From Anaerolineae bacterium (GTDB taxonomy: Bacteria > Chloroflexota > Anaerolineae > Promineifilales > Promineifilaceae), in the NCBI GenBank assembly GCA_020848035.1, contig JADLAX010000096.1:1-56799 (forward strand): a stretch of DNA of 56,799 nucleotides. The letters run 5' to 3'. Both the position numbers and the translations under genes were made by a program. The first letter of the stretch is position 1, and each line of letters starts with the position of its first letter. Positions 9,455 to 17,549 of the stretch are shown in pieces. The notes beneath the pieces were generated by a model. The model was given only the letters and a program-made list of their open reading frames with translations. It searched no databases and was not told the DNA's origin.

Positions 9455-10390
9455 TTAGTGGGGCTTGTCGTACAAAAAGAGTCCCTTGGTCTCTTTGCCG
9501 TCCAAAATCCGCAGGCGCTCCAGTTCGGCCAGGTGCTTCATGTGCTGCGAAGAAAAGCTGCTAATGGCTTGCTGCAGCCGGGTTAAAGCGCCAGCGGCCG
9601 TTTCGGCCTGAATCTGGCGTTGGTGTGCCAGCTCCAACGCTTTTTCCACCTCTTTGGGCACACTGATTGGTCCCAGGGCAATATCTTTGGGTTTGAGGGT
9701 TTGGAAGCCCAGGTTCACCGGCTGGGTGATCTGCCGGTCAACCCGCTGGCACAGCTCTTGTTCCAATGCTTGCAGCGCACCCAGACCATACAACGACTGA
9801 ATCGTACGCAGCTCTATCAGATGTTTGAGCGCCTGCTCTATCTTCCCGCCAATCACTTTTTCTGAGTTTTCCGGCAGGGCGCGGGCCATTTTATGCAGGA
9901 TATTGGGCGAGATCAGCGTCACGTCGATTGTGTAAGAAACTTTCCATTCAATCGTCACGGGAATGCCATCGGCCGTACGCAGATTTTTTAATTCCCCTTT
10001 GGCCGTCAGGGACTTTTTGGGAATGCGGCTGCGCACCTCTTCAAACCACCGCAAACGCACGTAATGTGGATCGTTGATGGCTAGCATCGTCCGTCCAAAA
10101 CGAATCCAGTTTGGCGCGTACTGCCCGTTGTACTGGCGCGTGGCATTGGGGTCTGGGCCAATGGCAAAGCGGGTAAAGCTGTTGTTGAAGCGGTTAAAAA
10201 TGACCCCCACTTCCATCTCATCGACCAATGCACCTTTGCGGAATGAGATGTACAAAGCGAAGCCAAACAGAAGCACGAGCAACAGAAGGACGATGATGCC
10301 GGTGAGGGCAAACGCTTCATATGCGGCCACGGTGGCAAATCCGAGAAACAAGATCATCATGGCGAAAACAATGGGCTGCCGAAGATTCAT
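9455..10390 (-). CDS. SPFH/Band 7 domain membrane protein
   Basis: The 311-aa protein starts at ATG 10388-10390 with GGAGG directly upstream. Two hydrophobic segments (about residues 8-50) lead into a stomatin/prohibitin-like domain. That domain begins VDEMEVGVIFNRFNNSFTRFAIGPDPN and contains TADGIPVTIEWKVSYTID, a typical Band 7 strand pair. The C-terminal third is helical (EVEKALELAHQRQIQAETAAGAL) as in oligomerising SPFH proteins, which form ring-like scaffolds in membrane microdomains. The usual partner (an NfeD-like protein) is not adjacent. It diverges from the gene cluster starting near 10.7 kb. Confidence 0.85.
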   Translation of the reverse strand: MNLRQPIVFAMMILFLGFATVAAYEAFALTGIIVLLLLVLLFGFALYISFRKGALVDEMEVGVIFNRFNNSFTRFAIGPDPNATRQYNGQYAPNWIRFGRTMLAINDPHYVRLRWFEEVRSRIPKKSLTAKGELKNLRTADGIPVTIEWKVSYTIDVTLISPNILHKMARALPENSEKVIGGKIEQALKHLIELRTIQSLYGLGALQALEQELCQRVDRQITQPVNLGFQTLKPKDIALGPISVPKEVEKALELAHQRQIQAETAAGALTRLQQAISSFSSQHMKHLAELERLRILDGKETKGLFLYDKPH

Positions 10391-10541
10391 ACCTACCTCC
10401 CTGTGTGGAACTGATTTATAGAAACACGCGTGCCGGCATTGTAAACGGCAAATGCTGAAAATCAAGCGGTTGTCGGGTTTGTCAGGAGATTGTTGTCCGG
10501 GGGTAGGCTGCTTGAAAGATCAAAGCTGTCTGTCATACCGG

Positions 10542-10570
10542 TTGACAAACAGTGAGTATTAGATTATCAT
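10542..10570 (+). promoter_or_regulatory. Sigma-70 promoter overlapped by tandem operators
   Basis: TTGACA (10542-10547), exactly 17 bp, then TATCAT (10565-10570) is a near-consensus promoter. It reads towards the 29-aa ORF and the SRPBCC-PDZ-DinB gene. The -10 box lies inside the first of two palindromes, so a repressor bound there would block RNA polymerase. Confidence 0.7.
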
Positions 10571-10594
10571 CTAATACATTAGATAGTTATCTAA
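10559..10594. promoter_or_regulatory. Two tandem palindromic operators TTAGATnnnnATCTAA
   Basis: TTAGATTATCATCTAA (10559-10574) and TTAGATAGTTATCTAA (10579-10594) share the same 6+6 arms and are spaced 20 bp centre to centre, about two helical turns. This is the arrangement expected for two dimers of a winged-helix repressor (MarR, PadR or ArsR type) bound side by side. The rest of the gap 10391-10705 shows no gene. The cognate regulator is not evident next to it. Confidence 0.75.
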
Positions 10595-10705
10595 CACCTG
10601 ATTTTATCAGGCTGATTTAGTTTGACCAACAATTCGCCGCATCACAAACATCCCAGCCAAAATTGCCGCCAAGATAGTACCAACTGCGTGTAGCCGGAGG
10701 TTACG

Positions 10706-10795
10706 ATGAATACGCTGATCCATCCTGACGTTTTGTACGAAATCAATCGTTTGTATCTAGAAGAGCGTCTGGCACAGCGCCAGCCCAAGAAATAA
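10706..10795 (+). CDS. 29-aa small protein or leader peptide
   Basis: ATG at 10706 has a CGGAGG site five bases upstream. The ORF encodes a short helical peptide, MNTLIHPDVLYEINRLYLEE followed by RLAQRQPKK. It lies directly behind the operator-controlled promoter and its stop codon is only 12 bp before the next ATG, so it is almost certainly co-transcribed and perhaps translationally coupled. The HPD-LYE start recalls short hypothetical proteins seen in Actinobacteria and Chloroflexota (from memory). Function unknown. Confidence 0.55.
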   Translation: MNTLIHPDVLYEINRLYLEERLAQRQPKK

Positions 10796-10807
10796 GTGGA
10801 GGACAAG

Positions 10808-12019
10808 ATGGGTGATTCAACTGCGATGACGTTTACGCAAGCGGTGGCGGCGAAGCCAACGGCCGTTTACTATGCCCTTACCAACGGAGCCGCCATGCGG
10901 GAGTGGTTGAGCAACAACTCACAGGTGGCCACGCGGGTGGGCGGCCCGATTTACCTGTACTGGCAGCAGGGTTATTACGCCAGCGGCGAGTTTAAGGAGC
11001 TGGTGCCCGATGAGAAGGTGGTGTTTTCGTGGCAGGGCAAGGGGGAAACGGCCGTTTCTACCGTCACTATCAACCTCGCACCGACTGACAGCGGTACTCA
11101 GGTAGAGCTGATCCACAGCGATTTGCCCACCGGGGCAGATGCCGCCGAGCTGCGCCGGAGTTTGCAGGATGGCTGGGAAGCCGGGCTGGCCAACTTGAAG
11201 TCGGTTTTGGAAACCGGGCTGGACAAGCGTGTCTACGACCAGCCGTTTTTAGGCATTCTGATTGGCCAGCAGCTTACGGCTGAACAGATGGCGGAGCGCG
11301 GCCTGGAAGCACCAGGTGGCATCAGCATTACGGGCACGATGGCCAACACCGGGGCCGCGGCAGCGGGTTTGCAGGCCGACGACGTGATGGTGGACATGGG
11401 TGGCAGTGCCACCACGGATTTTTCGGCGCTGCGGGAGGCGTTACGGCCGTATCGCGCCGGGGACTCGATCAAGGTTTCTTACTACCGGGATGGCGAACGC
11501 CAGCAAACGCTGATGACCCTTTCCCAGCGCCCGGTGCCGGACGTTCCACCAACGCCAGAGGGTCTGGCCGAGGCGCTGCGCCGGGAGTACGAGCAGCTGG
11601 ACAAAGAGCTAGACGAGGTGCTGGTGGGGGTGACCGAGGCCGAGGCGGAGTTCCGCCCCAGCGCAGGCAGCTGGAACGCCAAGGAGCTGTTGGGCCATCT
11701 CATCACCACGGAGCGGGGCTACCAGATGCTGGTTGCCGCCCAAATCACCGACGGGGTGTTGGACGGTTTTCCCAACAATCCAACGCCGTGGATGCAGGCG
11801 GTCACCAAAATTTACACCACGCTGCCCGAAATTGTGGGGCTGTGGAAGCGCTCCGAGGCGGAAACCGTGGCGCTGCTGTCGCTGCTGCCGGACTCATTTG
11901 TGGCGCGCAAGATGTCTTACCTGAACATTGGCGTGGGCTTTTTGCAGGGGCTGGTAGGCCATACGCGCAGCCACATTGCCGAAATCAGAGGGCTGTTAGA
12001 AGCGGCCCGCCAGTCGTAA
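10808..12019 (+). CDS. SRPBCC (AHSA1-like) - PDZ - DinB fusion protein
   Basis: The start is ATG 10808 with GGAGG five bases upstream; the GTG at 10796 lies inside that site. The 403-aa product has three parts. Residues 1-140 are an AHSA1-type START/SRPBCC ligand-binding domain (VYYALTNGAAMREWLSNN, WQGKGETAVSTVTINL, LQDGWEAGLANLKSVLETG). About 150-245 is a PDZ-like domain (NTGAAAAGLQADDVMVDMGG, RAGDSIKVSYYRDGE). About 255-403 is a four-helix DinB_2-like domain (GSWNAKELLGHLITTERGYQ, GHTRSHIAEIRGLLEAA) with His residues that could form its metal site. Each domain is recognisable, but the combination is unusual. Binding or detoxification of a small hydrophobic or thiol-reactive ligand is possible, not shown. 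Confidence 0.8.
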   Translation: MGDSTAMTFTQAVAAKPTAVYYALTNGAAMREWLSNNSQVATRVGGPIYLYWQQGYYASGEFKELVPDEKVVFSWQGKGETAVSTVTINLAPTDSGTQVELIHSDLPTGADAAELRRSLQDGWEAGLANLKSVLETGLDKRVYDQPFLGILIGQQLTAEQMAERGLEAPGGISITGTMANTGAAAAGLQADDVMVDMGGSATTDFSALREALRPYRAGDSIKVSYYRDGERQQTLMTLSQRPVPDVPPTPEGLAEALRREYEQLDKELDEVLVGVTEAEAEFRPSAGSWNAKELLGHLITTERGYQMLVAAQITDGVLDGFPNNPTPWMQAVTKIYTTLPEIVGLWKRSEAETVALLSLLPDSFVARKMSYLNIGVGFLQGLVGHTRSHIAEIRGLLEAARQS

Positions 12020-12033
12020 GCAAAGGAGCTGCC

Positions 12034-12132
12034 ATGTCTGCTGAAGCGGAAAAAGAAAGTGTGGCAAAAACGGCCGAATCGGCCGCAAAACAAACCAATT
12101 GGCTCATTCAGTGGTACATTACTATTCCTTAA
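12034..12132 (+). CDS. 32-aa small protein of unknown function
   Basis: ATG 12034 has AAAGGAG at a good distance and follows the SRPBCC-PDZ-DinB gene by 14 bp. The peptide has a charged Ala/Glu/Lys helix (SAEAEKESVAKTAES) and an aromatic tail (NWLIQWYITIP) that could contact a membrane. It has no recognisable family. The RBS and operon position argue that it is real. Confidence 0.45.
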   Translation: MSAEAEKESVAKTAESAAKQTNWLIQWYITIP

Positions 12133-12146
12133 GGGCTTAATTTGCA

Positions 12147-12246
12147 GCGCTTTGGAATTTCATGAAGTGTGGCGTGAAACGTGAAACGTGACCAGGAAGG
12201 ATTCACGTTTCACGTTTTACGAACTGTCGTTCTCCTGAATTCCTGA
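12147..12246. repeat. Dispersed hairpin repeat, family A, copy 2
   Basis: CGTGAAACGTGAAACGTGAC at 12173 and TCACGTTTCACG at 12203-12214 repeat the core of copy 1. An outer pair (GGAATTTCATGAAG near 12152, CTGAATTCCTGAAG near 12236) suggests a longer stem. It fills the space before the MBL-fold hydrolase gene. Confidence 0.75.
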
Positions 12247-12273
12247 AGTGCCTCATTGGAAAAGGAGTGTGTG

Positions 12274-12903
12274 ATGTCTCAGCTGAAACTTAAAACGCGC
12301 CAGGTAGGGCCGTGGGGAATGAACACCTATGCCCTCATCTGCCCGGAAACCAACCAGAGCGTCCTCATCGATCCGGGCGACGACCCCGAAATTTTGCACG
12401 AGATGTTGGGCGACAGCCAGCCGGTGGCCATTTTGCTCACGCACACGCACGTGGATCACATCGGGGCGCTGGCAGAGATGCGGCAGGCGCTGGGCGTGCC
12501 GGTGATGGGCAACGATGGCCCGCACGAGCCAGGCGGCAAAGATATTGGGGCTGACCGCTGGCTGCGCGATGGCGACACGGTGCAGGTAGGGGCGCATACG
12601 CTGCGGGCCGTCTACGCGCCAGGCCACATTGGCGACCAGATTTGTTTTGTGCTGCAAGATGATCATCGCGTAATTGTGGGCGACACCATTTTTGACGGCG
12701 GGCCGGGGCGAACCTGGTCGGCTGAAGGGTTTAAGACCACGCTGAAGACACTGCGCAGCGTGGTGCTGCCCTGGCCCGATGGCACGGTTTGTTACCCGGG
12801 GCACGGGCCGCACTTCTGCCTGGGCGATCGCCGGGCGCAGATCGAGGCGTTCCTGGCCAAAGATCACGGCGACTTTTTTGGGGATGCCACCTGGGAGATG
12901 TGA
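12274..12903 (+). CDS. MBL-fold metallo-hydrolase, glyoxalase II-like
   Basis: The 209-aa protein starts at ATG 12274 (AAGGAG upstream; the in-frame TTG at 12256 lies before the site). The metallo-beta-lactamase fold is clear. GPWGMNTYALICPETNQSVL is followed by the zinc motif THTHVDH (HxHxDH). A third ligand is in VYAPGHIGDQICF, the bridging Asp in VIVGDTIFDGGPGRT, and the last His in CYPGHGPH. This pattern fits small glyoxalase II-type thioesterases (PF00753) rather than beta-lactamases. The substrate is probably a thioester or similar hydrolysable compound. Confidence 0.88.
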   Translation: MSQLKLKTRQVGPWGMNTYALICPETNQSVLIDPGDDPEILHEMLGDSQPVAILLTHTHVDHIGALAEMRQALGVPVMGNDGPHEPGGKDIGADRWLRDGDTVQVGAHTLRAVYAPGHIGDQICFVLQDDHRVIVGDTIFDGGPGRTWSAEGFKTTLKTLRSVVLPWPDGTVCYPGHGPHFCLGDRRAQIEAFLAKDHGDFFGDATWEM

Positions 12904-13063
12904 TCTCCTTTTCCATAGCAACATGCTTTCCTCTTCTCACGGGAAGGGTGGGAATCGGCCGTTTCTTGAGTGAATGGGGTTTGGGTTTTGGCCGGTTCCC
13001 CTCTTTCCGACTTTTTCGCCCGGCAGCAAATGCCAACTTATTGCAGATTTCAACCTTGCCAAA

Positions 13064-13152
13064 TGTCATACCCGCGAAGGTCGGCATCCATTTTGTTTAC
13101 TGGAGTGGATGCCCTCAGCTTGCTCCCGCGAAGGCGTGGGGCGGGTATGACA
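13064..13152. repeat. REP/MITE-like element with 12-bp perfect terminal inverted repeats
   Basis: TGTCATACCCGC (13064-13075) and GCGGGTATGACA (13141-13152) are exact inverted repeats. Inside them GGCATCCA (13083-13090) pairs with TGGATGCC (13106-13113). The 89-bp unit can fold into one long hairpin and codes for nothing. The word GTCATACCCGCGAAGG closely resembles REP-like sequences spread through many bacteria. It lies in the leader of the MFS gene. Confidence 0.75.
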
Positions 13153-13185
13153 ATCAAAAAGTGCAAAGATAGCGAGGAACTTTTT

Positions 13186-14685
13186 ATGACAAAAATTGCG
13201 GGGAATCCCACGGGGCAGCCAACCGGTATGCGGGGATTTGTGATTGTCTGGTTGGGCCAGGTTGTGTCTATGCTGGGCACGGGCATGACCAACTTTGCTA
13301 TCTCCTTCTGGATTTTTCAGCAGACGGGTGAGGCGACGGCACTGACCTGGGCGCTGTTCTTTTTTATGGCTCCCAGCGTGCTGTTTAGCCCGATAGCTGG
13401 GGCGATTGTGGATCGGTCCAACCGCAAGATGGTGATGATTGTCAGCGACCTGCTGGCGGGGGTGGCAACCATCATTTTGCTTATGCTGCTGGCGGCAGAC
13501 AGTTTGCAAATCTGGCACATCTACCTGGCCAACTTGCTGGCCGGGGCGGCCAATGCGTTCCAATTCCCGGCCTACTCGGCGGCGGTGACGATGATGCTGC
13601 CCAAAGCGCAATACGGCCGTGCTGCCGGTATGCTCTCTTTGGCGGGGTCGGCGTCGGGGATTTTGGCACCCGCGTTTGCCGGGGCGCTGCTGGGGCCGCT
13701 GGGGCTGGTTGGCATCATGGGCATCGACGTGGCCACATTTCTGTTTGCCGTGTTTGCCCTGTTTATGGTGCATATTCCCCAACCGGAGATTGCGCCGGAA
13801 GGGCGTACCGGGCAGGGCAGCCTGCTGCAAGAATCGGCCTACGGCTTCCGCTACATTTTTGAACGGCCGAGTTTGCTTGGACTCCAGATGGTCTTCTTTT
13901 TCATCAACTTCCTGGCCATGTTTGGTTTTGCCGTTATGGTGCCCATGATTCTGGCTCGCACGGGCAACGACGAGATTGCCCTGGCCAGCGTGCAGTCGCT
14001 GGGGGCGATTGGCGGTGTGGTGGGCGGTCTGCTGCTGAGCACCTGGGGCGGACCCCGGCGTAAGGTAAACGGGGTGCTGCTCGGCATGGTTGCTTCTAGC
14101 CTGTTGGGCCAGGCGCTCATGGGCGTGGGGCAAGGGGTGTTTGTGTGGGCAACGGCCGCTTTCATGGGCCAGCTCATCATTCCAGTTCTCAATGGGTCTA
14201 ACCAGGCGATCTGGCAGGCCAAGGTGGCCCCCGATGTGCAGGGACGGGTGTTTGCCGTGCGCCGTCTCATCGCCCAAATTACCGCGCCGGTGGCCACGGC
14301 GCTGGCCGGGCCGCTGGCCGACAACTTGTTTGAACCGGCGATGCAGCCGGATGGAGCCTTGGCACCGCTGTTTGGCTGGCTGGTAGGCACCGGGGTTGGC
14401 TCGGGCATGGCGCTCATGTTTGTGATTTCGGGGCTGATCGGCGTGGCGGTGGGGCTGGGTGGTTACCTGTTCCCGGCGGTCCGCAATGCTGAGGAATTGC
14501 TGCCGGATCATGAGGTGGTGGTGCAAACGGCCGTGCTCAATAAGCGCCTAAACGAGTTGACCCAACAGCGGCTGGCCTTGCGCCAGGCACCGCCCACGCC
14601 GCAAAACCAGGCCGCGCTGCGGGCTATTGCCGCCGAACTGCGCCAGATTGGTGCCGATTATCCAGCCCAAATGAGGAAGCCTTAA
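13186..14685 (+). CDS. Major facilitator superfamily transporter (MFS_3/EntS-like)
   Basis: This 499-aa, about 12-helix transporter starts at ATG 13186 (MTKIAGNPTGQPTG; GAGG eight bases upstream). The open frame upstream to 12970 runs through a REP-like element and is not coding. The loop after helix 2 reads GAIVDRSNRKMVMIVSD, the MFS motif-A region, and the fold follows the EntS/MFS_3 group of drug or siderophore exporters (PF05977). A soluble C-terminal tail of about 60 residues (NKRLNELTQQRLALRQAP) is probably coiled coil. The next gene on the same strand encodes an ArsR-type regulator that may control it. The substrate is unknown. Confidence 0.88.
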   Translation: MTKIAGNPTGQPTGMRGFVIVWLGQVVSMLGTGMTNFAISFWIFQQTGEATALTWALFFFMAPSVLFSPIAGAIVDRSNRKMVMIVSDLLAGVATIILLMLLAADSLQIWHIYLANLLAGAANAFQFPAYSAAVTMMLPKAQYGRAAGMLSLAGSASGILAPAFAGALLGPLGLVGIMGIDVATFLFAVFALFMVHIPQPEIAPEGRTGQGSLLQESAYGFRYIFERPSLLGLQMVFFFINFLAMFGFAVMVPMILARTGNDEIALASVQSLGAIGGVVGGLLLSTWGGPRRKVNGVLLGMVASSLLGQALMGVGQGVFVWATAAFMGQLIIPVLNGSNQAIWQAKVAPDVQGRVFAVRRLIAQITAPVATALAGPLADNLFEPAMQPDGALAPLFGWLVGTGVGSGMALMFVISGLIGVAVGLGGYLFPAVRNAEELLPDHEVVVQTAVLNKRLNELTQQRLALRQAPPTPQNQAALRAIAAELRQIGADYPAQMRKP

Positions 14686-14742
14686 GGGCAGGATTTTGCA
14701 TTCCACCACCTATCTGGTTTATAACTACATAGACAGATGGCT

Positions 14743-14770
14743 CTTCAGGGCTTCGCGCGAACTCCTGAAG
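14743..14770. repeat. Solo outer stem resembling repeat family A
   Basis: CTTCAGG (14743-14749) and CCTGAAG (14764-14770) form a 7-bp stem. They match the outer words of the family A repeats (GGCTCTT...CCTGAAG), but the GTGAAAC core is absent. It lies between the MFS and ArsR-type genes. Confidence 0.4.
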
Positions 14771-14812
14771 TCCCTTAAACTTTTGGAAGACCAGCGTAGG
14801 AAATAATTTGTA

Positions 14813-15904
14813 ATGGGCATGACACCGCAGTTAACCTGGGACATCGGCACCGCGTACGATCTTTTTACCAGCCTCAATGTCGTCCACAATCCGGCGCGTT
14901 ACGGCTTACGTGGCTCATGGGCTGCGGGCGTTCGTTCGCGCCTGCCTGCCGAGCAGCGTGAATTTTTGCAGGAAGCCGTCGAGCATGACTACTTTTGGGC
15001 CACCCCCTGGCTGGCCAGCCAGAGTGGACCTAAAGATGGCGATTCGGTTCTCAAAAAACTGGCTGCCATTCCTGTGGAGCGGCGTTTGCAAGAGCTGGCA
15101 TCTCATCACATGAGCCAACCATTTCAGGATTTATTGTTTCGTGTGGCGGAGCAAGGCACCTGGGATGCTGAGGACAAAAATCTGCTGCGTGACCTGTACC
15201 AGAAGATGTACAAGGAAGAGAAGGGCAAAACCAAGAAGGTGGTTGATGAAGAGCTGAACGAGAAGCTCAACCTCTGGGCGAACGCGGCCGCATACAGCGA
15301 AAAATTGCTGACAGCCTTGCAGGTTTATTACGATGTCTTTTTCAAGGAAGAGGAAGCGCGGATTGGGCAACCGCTTGAGCTGCGTGTGGCGGATGCCAAG
15401 GAGTTGGCCGAAAAGCTGCCTTTGCCCGCCTTACTGAATGAACTGTCTCAGGGGCTGCGGTTTGAATATGACCAGATGGAGGAGATGGAAGAGCTGGTGA
15501 TGATTCCTTCGTTTTGGACCACGCCGCTGTCGCTGTTTATACCCTTTTCGGAAGATAAAAAGCGTTGGCTGTTTTTGTTTGGGGGGCGTCCCAACGATGT
15601 GTCGTTGGTGCCGGGTGAGGTGGTGCCAGAACTGCTTTACCAGATGCTCAAGGCGTTGGCCGACCCGACGCGGCTGCGCATTTTGCGTTACCTGTCTGAG
15701 GAGCCGCTAACCCCGGCGGAGCTGGCCCGGCGTTTGCGGCTGCGGCCGCCGACGGTGATTCACCATTTGGATGCGCTGCGGTTGGCCCGGTTGGTGCACG
15801 TGACGTTGAGTGTAAACGGCCGTCGCTACGAAGCGCGCCACGAAGCTATCAACACGGTCTGCACCATGCTGGAAGGGTTCCTGGCGGGCGAAACCTTCAC
15901 CTGA
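14813..15904 (+). CDS. ArsR-family winged-helix transcriptional regulator with large N-terminal domain
   Basis: The 363-aa protein ends in a classic ArsR-type winged helix (about residues 275-360): LLYQMLKALADPTRLRILRY, LTPAELARRLRLRPPTVIHHLDALRLARLV. The first 270 residues have no zinc-ligand motif and resemble the long sensor region of DUF5937-type ArsR proteins; the ligand is unknown. Two ATGs, 14813 and 14819, are possible and neither has an ideal site, so the start is uncertain by two codons. It lies 127 bp behind the MFS gene and is likely to regulate it. Confidence 0.82.
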   Translation: MGMTPQLTWDIGTAYDLFTSLNVVHNPARYGLRGSWAAGVRSRLPAEQREFLQEAVEHDYFWATPWLASQSGPKDGDSVLKKLAAIPVERRLQELASHHMSQPFQDLLFRVAEQGTWDAEDKNLLRDLYQKMYKEEKGKTKKVVDEELNEKLNLWANAAAYSEKLLTALQVYYDVFFKEEEARIGQPLELRVADAKELAEKLPLPALLNELSQGLRFEYDQMEEMEELVMIPSFWTTPLSLFIPFSEDKKRWLFLFGGRPNDVSLVPGEVVPELLYQMLKALADPTRLRILRYLSEEPLTPAELARRLRLRPPTVIHHLDALRLARLVHVTLSVNGRRYEARHEAINTVCTMLEGFLAGETFT

Positions 15905-15913
15905 TACCCTGAC

Positions 15914-15948
15914 AAAAAAAACGCCGTTCACGTTTGCGGTGAACGGCG
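15914..15948 (-). terminator. Rho-independent terminator for the Flp-CBM6 gene
   Basis: CGCCGTTCAC (15922-15931) and GTGAACGGCG (15939-15948) make a perfect 10-bp stem with a 7-nt loop. Read on the minus strand it is followed by eight U residues (the A-run at 15914-15921). It ends the minus-strand Tad-like operon and may also serve the convergent ArsR gene. Confidence 0.85.
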
Positions 15949-15967
15949 CTTTGAAGAAAAGCTGATT

Positions 15968-15995
15968 AAGCGGCGGAGCTAAAACTCCGCCGCTT
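15968..15995. terminator. Second hairpin between convergent genes
   Basis: AAGCGGCGGAG (15968-15978) and CTCCGCCGCTT (15985-15995) form an 11-bp perfect stem with loop CTAAAA, followed by TTGGTTT on the plus strand. With the neighbouring terminator it separates two convergent genes. Confidence 0.6.
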
Positions 15996-16000
15996 TTGGT

Positions 16001-17521
16001 TTAGGGCACTGTGTAGGTGATGATCAGCTGCGGTCGGTTACCGGCTGTGGAGTTGCCGCTGTAAATGCGGAGCTGATCGTTGCTGCCATCCCCATCATCG
16101 GGTGATTCAAAGTGCAGTCTGAACTGGGTGTAACCAGTCAGGTTGACACGAACGAAGTTACCTGCGCCTAGCTGCGCGGCTGTCCAATCACCGTCGTTGA
16201 CTGGCTGGTCAAAGTTCATCACATTGTTAGCCGCAGCCGCTGCCTGGAAATCACCCGCTTGCAGCGTCGTGTTGCCACTAAAGCCATTAAGCGGACCAAT
16301 ATCGGCATACAGCGCATCTAGCGTGTTAAACGGATTACCTGGCTCAGTTTCTCGCCGTAGACGCAGCTCTACGCTCAAAATCGTGGCGTTGTCGGGAATC
16401 GCCGAGGTATCAAAGCTCAAGAAGCCAATGTACTGTCGACGGTTATTATCATCACCAATATAGATCGTCGTTCTCGCTGTGTTGACCGTTCCCCCAACGC
16501 TGCTGGTGCTGTTGCTTTCCAGAACATCCCCGTCTTGCCCGGAATTGCTGGTATAGGTAACGACTACCGGGGTTGGTATCGGTGTGGCCGTTGGCGTGTT
16601 GGTGGGGATGGGTGTCGCCGTGGGCGTGGCCGGTGTTGGCGTGGCCGTTGGCGTGTACGTGTGAATTTCGAAGTAATTGTAATTTGCGCCACCGGTTTCC
16701 ATGGTGATCCGCACGGTGTTGCTGCCAGCGAACAAAGTGATTGGGCCTATGATGTCATCCGCCCAGTTTTGCCAGCCGTTGGTTGGCCCCAACGTGTAAA
16801 TGTCTGAGACGTATTGCATGACACCTTGCGAAACGGTAACACGAATGCGCGGGTTGCTGGTGCTGATGGAAGCGTTGCGAATTAGAAAAGTGTAACCCAG
16901 GGTTGCTGGGGCCGTGACCTGATACTCCAGCCATTCCCCATTATTCACCCAGCCCACATTGTAGCCGCCGCCCGTATCGCTGGTGCCTTCCAGGTCTGGC
17001 CCGGCTGTGCCGACGTCAGAACGATAGGCAGCGCTGCCGGGACCACCGTCGCTGGCCGCCTCCAAGAAGGCTACCCCGGCACCCCCACAGCGGAAGTTTT
17101 CCATCTGCACCCGCACACTGCCATTAGCCGGAAGATTGTGTACCGGATAGGCACACGGCACCGTGGCGGTAGCGGTGGCGGTTGACGTAGCAGTTGGCGT
17201 GCTGCTTGGCGCGGTTGTATTGGTGGGTGTTGGCGTTTGGCTAGGCACCAGAGTGATGGATGGGATGGGCGTTGGTGATGCAAGGGGGTCTACAGTGGGG
17301 GTGCTGGTAAACGTGGGTGGCGGTGTGTAGTTCAACAGAGCAGGCGGTGCGACCGGTGCCTGGGCCACAAAGCGCGAAAAGACACCCCCGATGGCGGGCT
17401 GCATAAGCGCCACAACGGCCACAACGACAATGCCCACAAAGATTAGAATGATGGCATATTCCACAAAGCCTTGCCCGGCTTCTGCCTGGAGTTTATGGTT
17501 TCGCTGCCTAAAATGATTCAT
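16001..17521 (-). CDS. Flp-pilin-like anchor fused to CBM6 and DNRLRE/CBM96-like domains
   Basis: The 506-aa product begins like a Flp/TadE prepilin: a basic leader, then GQGFVEYAIILIFVGIVVVAVVA, with the conserved Gly-x-x-x-x-Glu-Tyr of prepilin-peptidase substrates. A TPTPT linker (about 60-115) is followed by a CBM6 carbohydrate-binding domain (about 118-265) with VQMENF, AAYRSDVG, YNVGWVNNGEWLEY and the final NYNYFEIH. A second Thr/Pro linker leads to a C-terminal DNRLRE/CBM96-like domain (GVLSFDT-type core FLSFDTSAIPDNATILSVELRLRRE). I infer a pseudopilin that displays glycan-binding modules on the surface. It is the last gene of the minus-strand Tad-like cluster and is ended by a strong terminator. 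It contains no ACGGCCGT site. Confidence 0.8.
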   Translation of the reverse strand: MNHFRQRNHKLQAEAGQGFVEYAIILIFVGIVVVAVVALMQPAIGGVFSRFVAQAPVAPPALLNYTPPPTFTSTPTVDPLASPTPIPSITLVPSQTPTPTNTTAPSSTPTATSTATATATVPCAYPVHNLPANGSVRVQMENFRCGGAGVAFLEAASDGGPGSAAYRSDVGTAGPDLEGTSDTGGGYNVGWVNNGEWLEYQVTAPATLGYTFLIRNASISTSNPRIRVTVSQGVMQYVSDIYTLGPTNGWQNWADDIIGPITLFAGSNTVRITMETGGANYNYFEIHTYTPTATPTPATPTATPIPTNTPTATPIPTPVVVTYTSNSGQDGDVLESNSTSSVGGTVNTARTTIYIGDDNNRRQYIGFLSFDTSAIPDNATILSVELRLRRETEPGNPFNTLDALYADIGPLNGFSGNTTLQAGDFQAAAAANNVMNFDQPVNDGDWTAAQLGAGNFVRVNLTGYTQFRLHFESPDDGDGSNDQLRIYSGNSTAGNRPQLIITYTVP

Positions 17522-17549
17522 GGGATGCCTCTCTTACTTTGCCAATACG

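Noticed and set aside
12970..13185. N-terminal extension of the MFS transporter
   Set aside because: The extension translates a REP/MITE-like hairpin and lacks a ribosome site; ATG 13186 has one.
13066..14526. 486-codon antisense frame over the MFS gene
   Set aside because: It is rich in His, Gln and Asn and has no fold. It is the reverse image of a membrane protein.
16550..17330. Minisatellite-like GGTGTTGG repeats
   Set aside because: They are the coding DNA of Thr-Pro linkers in a surface protein, a usual feature of these proteins, and not an independent element.
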